DNA from: Caldilineaceae bacterium
Lineage (GTDB): Bacteria; Chloroflexota; Anaerolineae; Caldilineales; Caldilineaceae
Direction: 5' to 3'
Assembly (NCBI GenBank): GCA_022824025.1
Contig: JAJEBF010000020.1
Location: 1 to 47,962 of the forward strand
DNA: 47,962 nt
Within the stretch, counting starts at the first letter, position 1. The number at the start of each line of letters is the position of its first letter. Positions 47,310 to 47,962 of this stretch are shown here, in pieces. The translations under genes were made by a program, and so were the position numbers. The notes beneath the pieces were generated by a model, which saw nothing but the letters and a program-made list of their open reading frames with translations, ran no database searches and was not told the DNA's origin.

Positions 47310-47962
47310 ATATACTGATAGGCGGGAAAGAGAAGACGAATGGAAGAGGAAGGTGAGAGCGAGATGGGGCGGAAGCGGAGCCGGAAGCGGAGTCAGGGGG
47401 GGTAGAAGAGTCAGCGGGGGAGATGCACGAAGGGTTGTGGTCGCGGCGGAGGGAGAGGCCGGAGGCCAGTTTCGACGAGATTATGGAACGGGTACGTCGA
47501 GAGCGGGAGGCGATGGCGCGCGTGCCCAAATGGCGGCACATGCTGCAGTACGTCTGGCAGATCGCCAATCAGGCAATGGAGCCAGCATCTGCCGAAGCCT
47601 CTGCCTGGTTAAATGCCCAAAAAGCCGCGCTGGCTCGCGGTCAACCGGGCCTCTTCTTCCGTCACATTTTGCGTCTCTACCCCAAGCTGGGCGATGCGCC
47701 TCCTGAAGTCAAACAGGCCGTCGCCTACCTGTGGAAATACCGGCATCGCATGCATTACGCCGCCTATCGAAAGGCAGGCCTCCCTATCGGCAGCGGCGCC
47801 GTCGAATCCGCAGCCAAAACTCTTGTCCAACAGCGTATGAAACAAAGTGGCATGCGCTGGTCCTGTGACGGCGCTCAGGCCATGCTCGCTCTGCGCGCAC
47901 GCCTACTCAGTGACCGTTGGCACGAAATACCCATCTGAACATCTCACCCCAAATTTGGACTG
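47290..47962 (+). mobile_element. Short ISKra4-like element with terminal inverted repeats
   Basis: The left end CAGTCCAAAATGGGGGTGAA (47290 on) and the right end (47941-47962, read inverted CAGTCCAAATTTGGGGTGAG) agree at 19 of 22 bases. The element of about 673 bases contains only the C-terminal part of a transposase, so it is an internally shortened or degenerate copy. The right end meets the window edge, so target duplication cannot be judged. Confidence 0.75.
47423..47938 (+). pseudogene. ISKra4-type transposase, C-terminal fragment
   Basis: 171 codons. The end VAYLWKYRHRMHYAAYRKAG, LPIGSGAVESAAKTLVQQRM, KQSGMRWSCDGAQAMLALRA is the strongly conserved C-terminal signature of ISKra4-family DDE transposases (the PIGSG..E block holds the last catalytic glutamate). 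Full-length family members are two to three times longer; the N-terminal zinc and catalytic Asp regions are missing. In another frame just upstream, an ATG at 47340 opens MEEEGESEMGRKRSRKRSQGG and then stops. The product is unlikely to be active alone. Confidence 0.8.

Overview
The window is a G+C-rich bacterial chromosome segment with short intergenic gaps, many GTG/TTG starts and mixed metabolic, regulatory and membrane genes. Several family choices (an F420-type LLM flavin oxidoreductase, Gfo/Idh/MocA and SDR oxidoreductases, a CoxLMS/xanthine dehydrogenase set, a SPFH/DUF2207 cluster, ISKra4-type transposase) would suit an uncultured Chloroflexota such as a Caldilineales-like lineage. That is an inference from style and content; there is no rRNA or other phylogenetic marker beyond FtsH and CarB.

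Left part (1-20.5 kb): a truncated HsdR-type nuclease gene at the edge, a decayed endonuclease IV relic, a trypsin/polysaccharide-deacetylase fusion divergent from a Crp/Fnr regulator, an aminotransferase, a tandem-Cache lipoprotein, pdxA, a Gfo/Idh/MocA oxidoreductase, a DUF1028 lipoprotein, an SDR, psuG, ftsH and a HAD-like protein. Then comes a minus-strand lysC-hom-asd operon (aspartate to homoserine), preceded by a consensus sigma70-type promoter, a clear SAM-I riboswitch and an intrinsic terminator. The operon promoter overlaps the 3' end of a frameshifted hicB-like antitoxin gene.

Middle part (20.5-35.6 kb): a nucleoside 2-deoxyribosyltransferase, carB, a YhhQ-type queuosine-precursor transporter, a lower-G+C RadD-like SF2 helicase with resolvase-like C-terminal repeats (probably acquired), dcd, an amidohydrolase lacking key metal ligands, and a D-2-hydroxyacid dehydrogenase. 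A four-gene plus-strand cluster follows: a DUF2207 membrane protein, a membrane zinc-ribbon protein, a coiled-coil protein and a SPFH protein ending in an excisionase-type helix-turn-helix. It resembles membrane-stress (PspA/YdjFGHI-like) modules but carries a DNA-binding-type tail.

Accessory part (35.6-38.5 kb): a graveyard of three copies of one toxin-antitoxin unit. The unit is a HigA-like antitoxin on the minus strand, head-to-head with a RelE/HigB-type toxin on the plus strand, which is followed by a translationally coupled 60-codon gene. Only the third copy is complete. The first two copies sit directly after an excisionase-type HTH tail; one of those tails is the end of the SPFH gene. 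An unrecognised 153-aa gene with a strong promoter lies between copies one and two.

Right part (38.5-48 kb): a nitrilase-family amidase, a VOC protein, and a minus-strand cluster (LLM flavin oxidoreductase, a fused FAD + 2Fe-2S subunit, a GNAT acetyltransferase, a PlsC-like acyltransferase, the molybdopterin subunit, and a polytopic membrane protein), probably an operon for a molybdenum hydroxylase. The window ends in a short ISKra4-like element with inverted repeats and a truncated transposase. No tRNA, rRNA or CRISPR array was seen.
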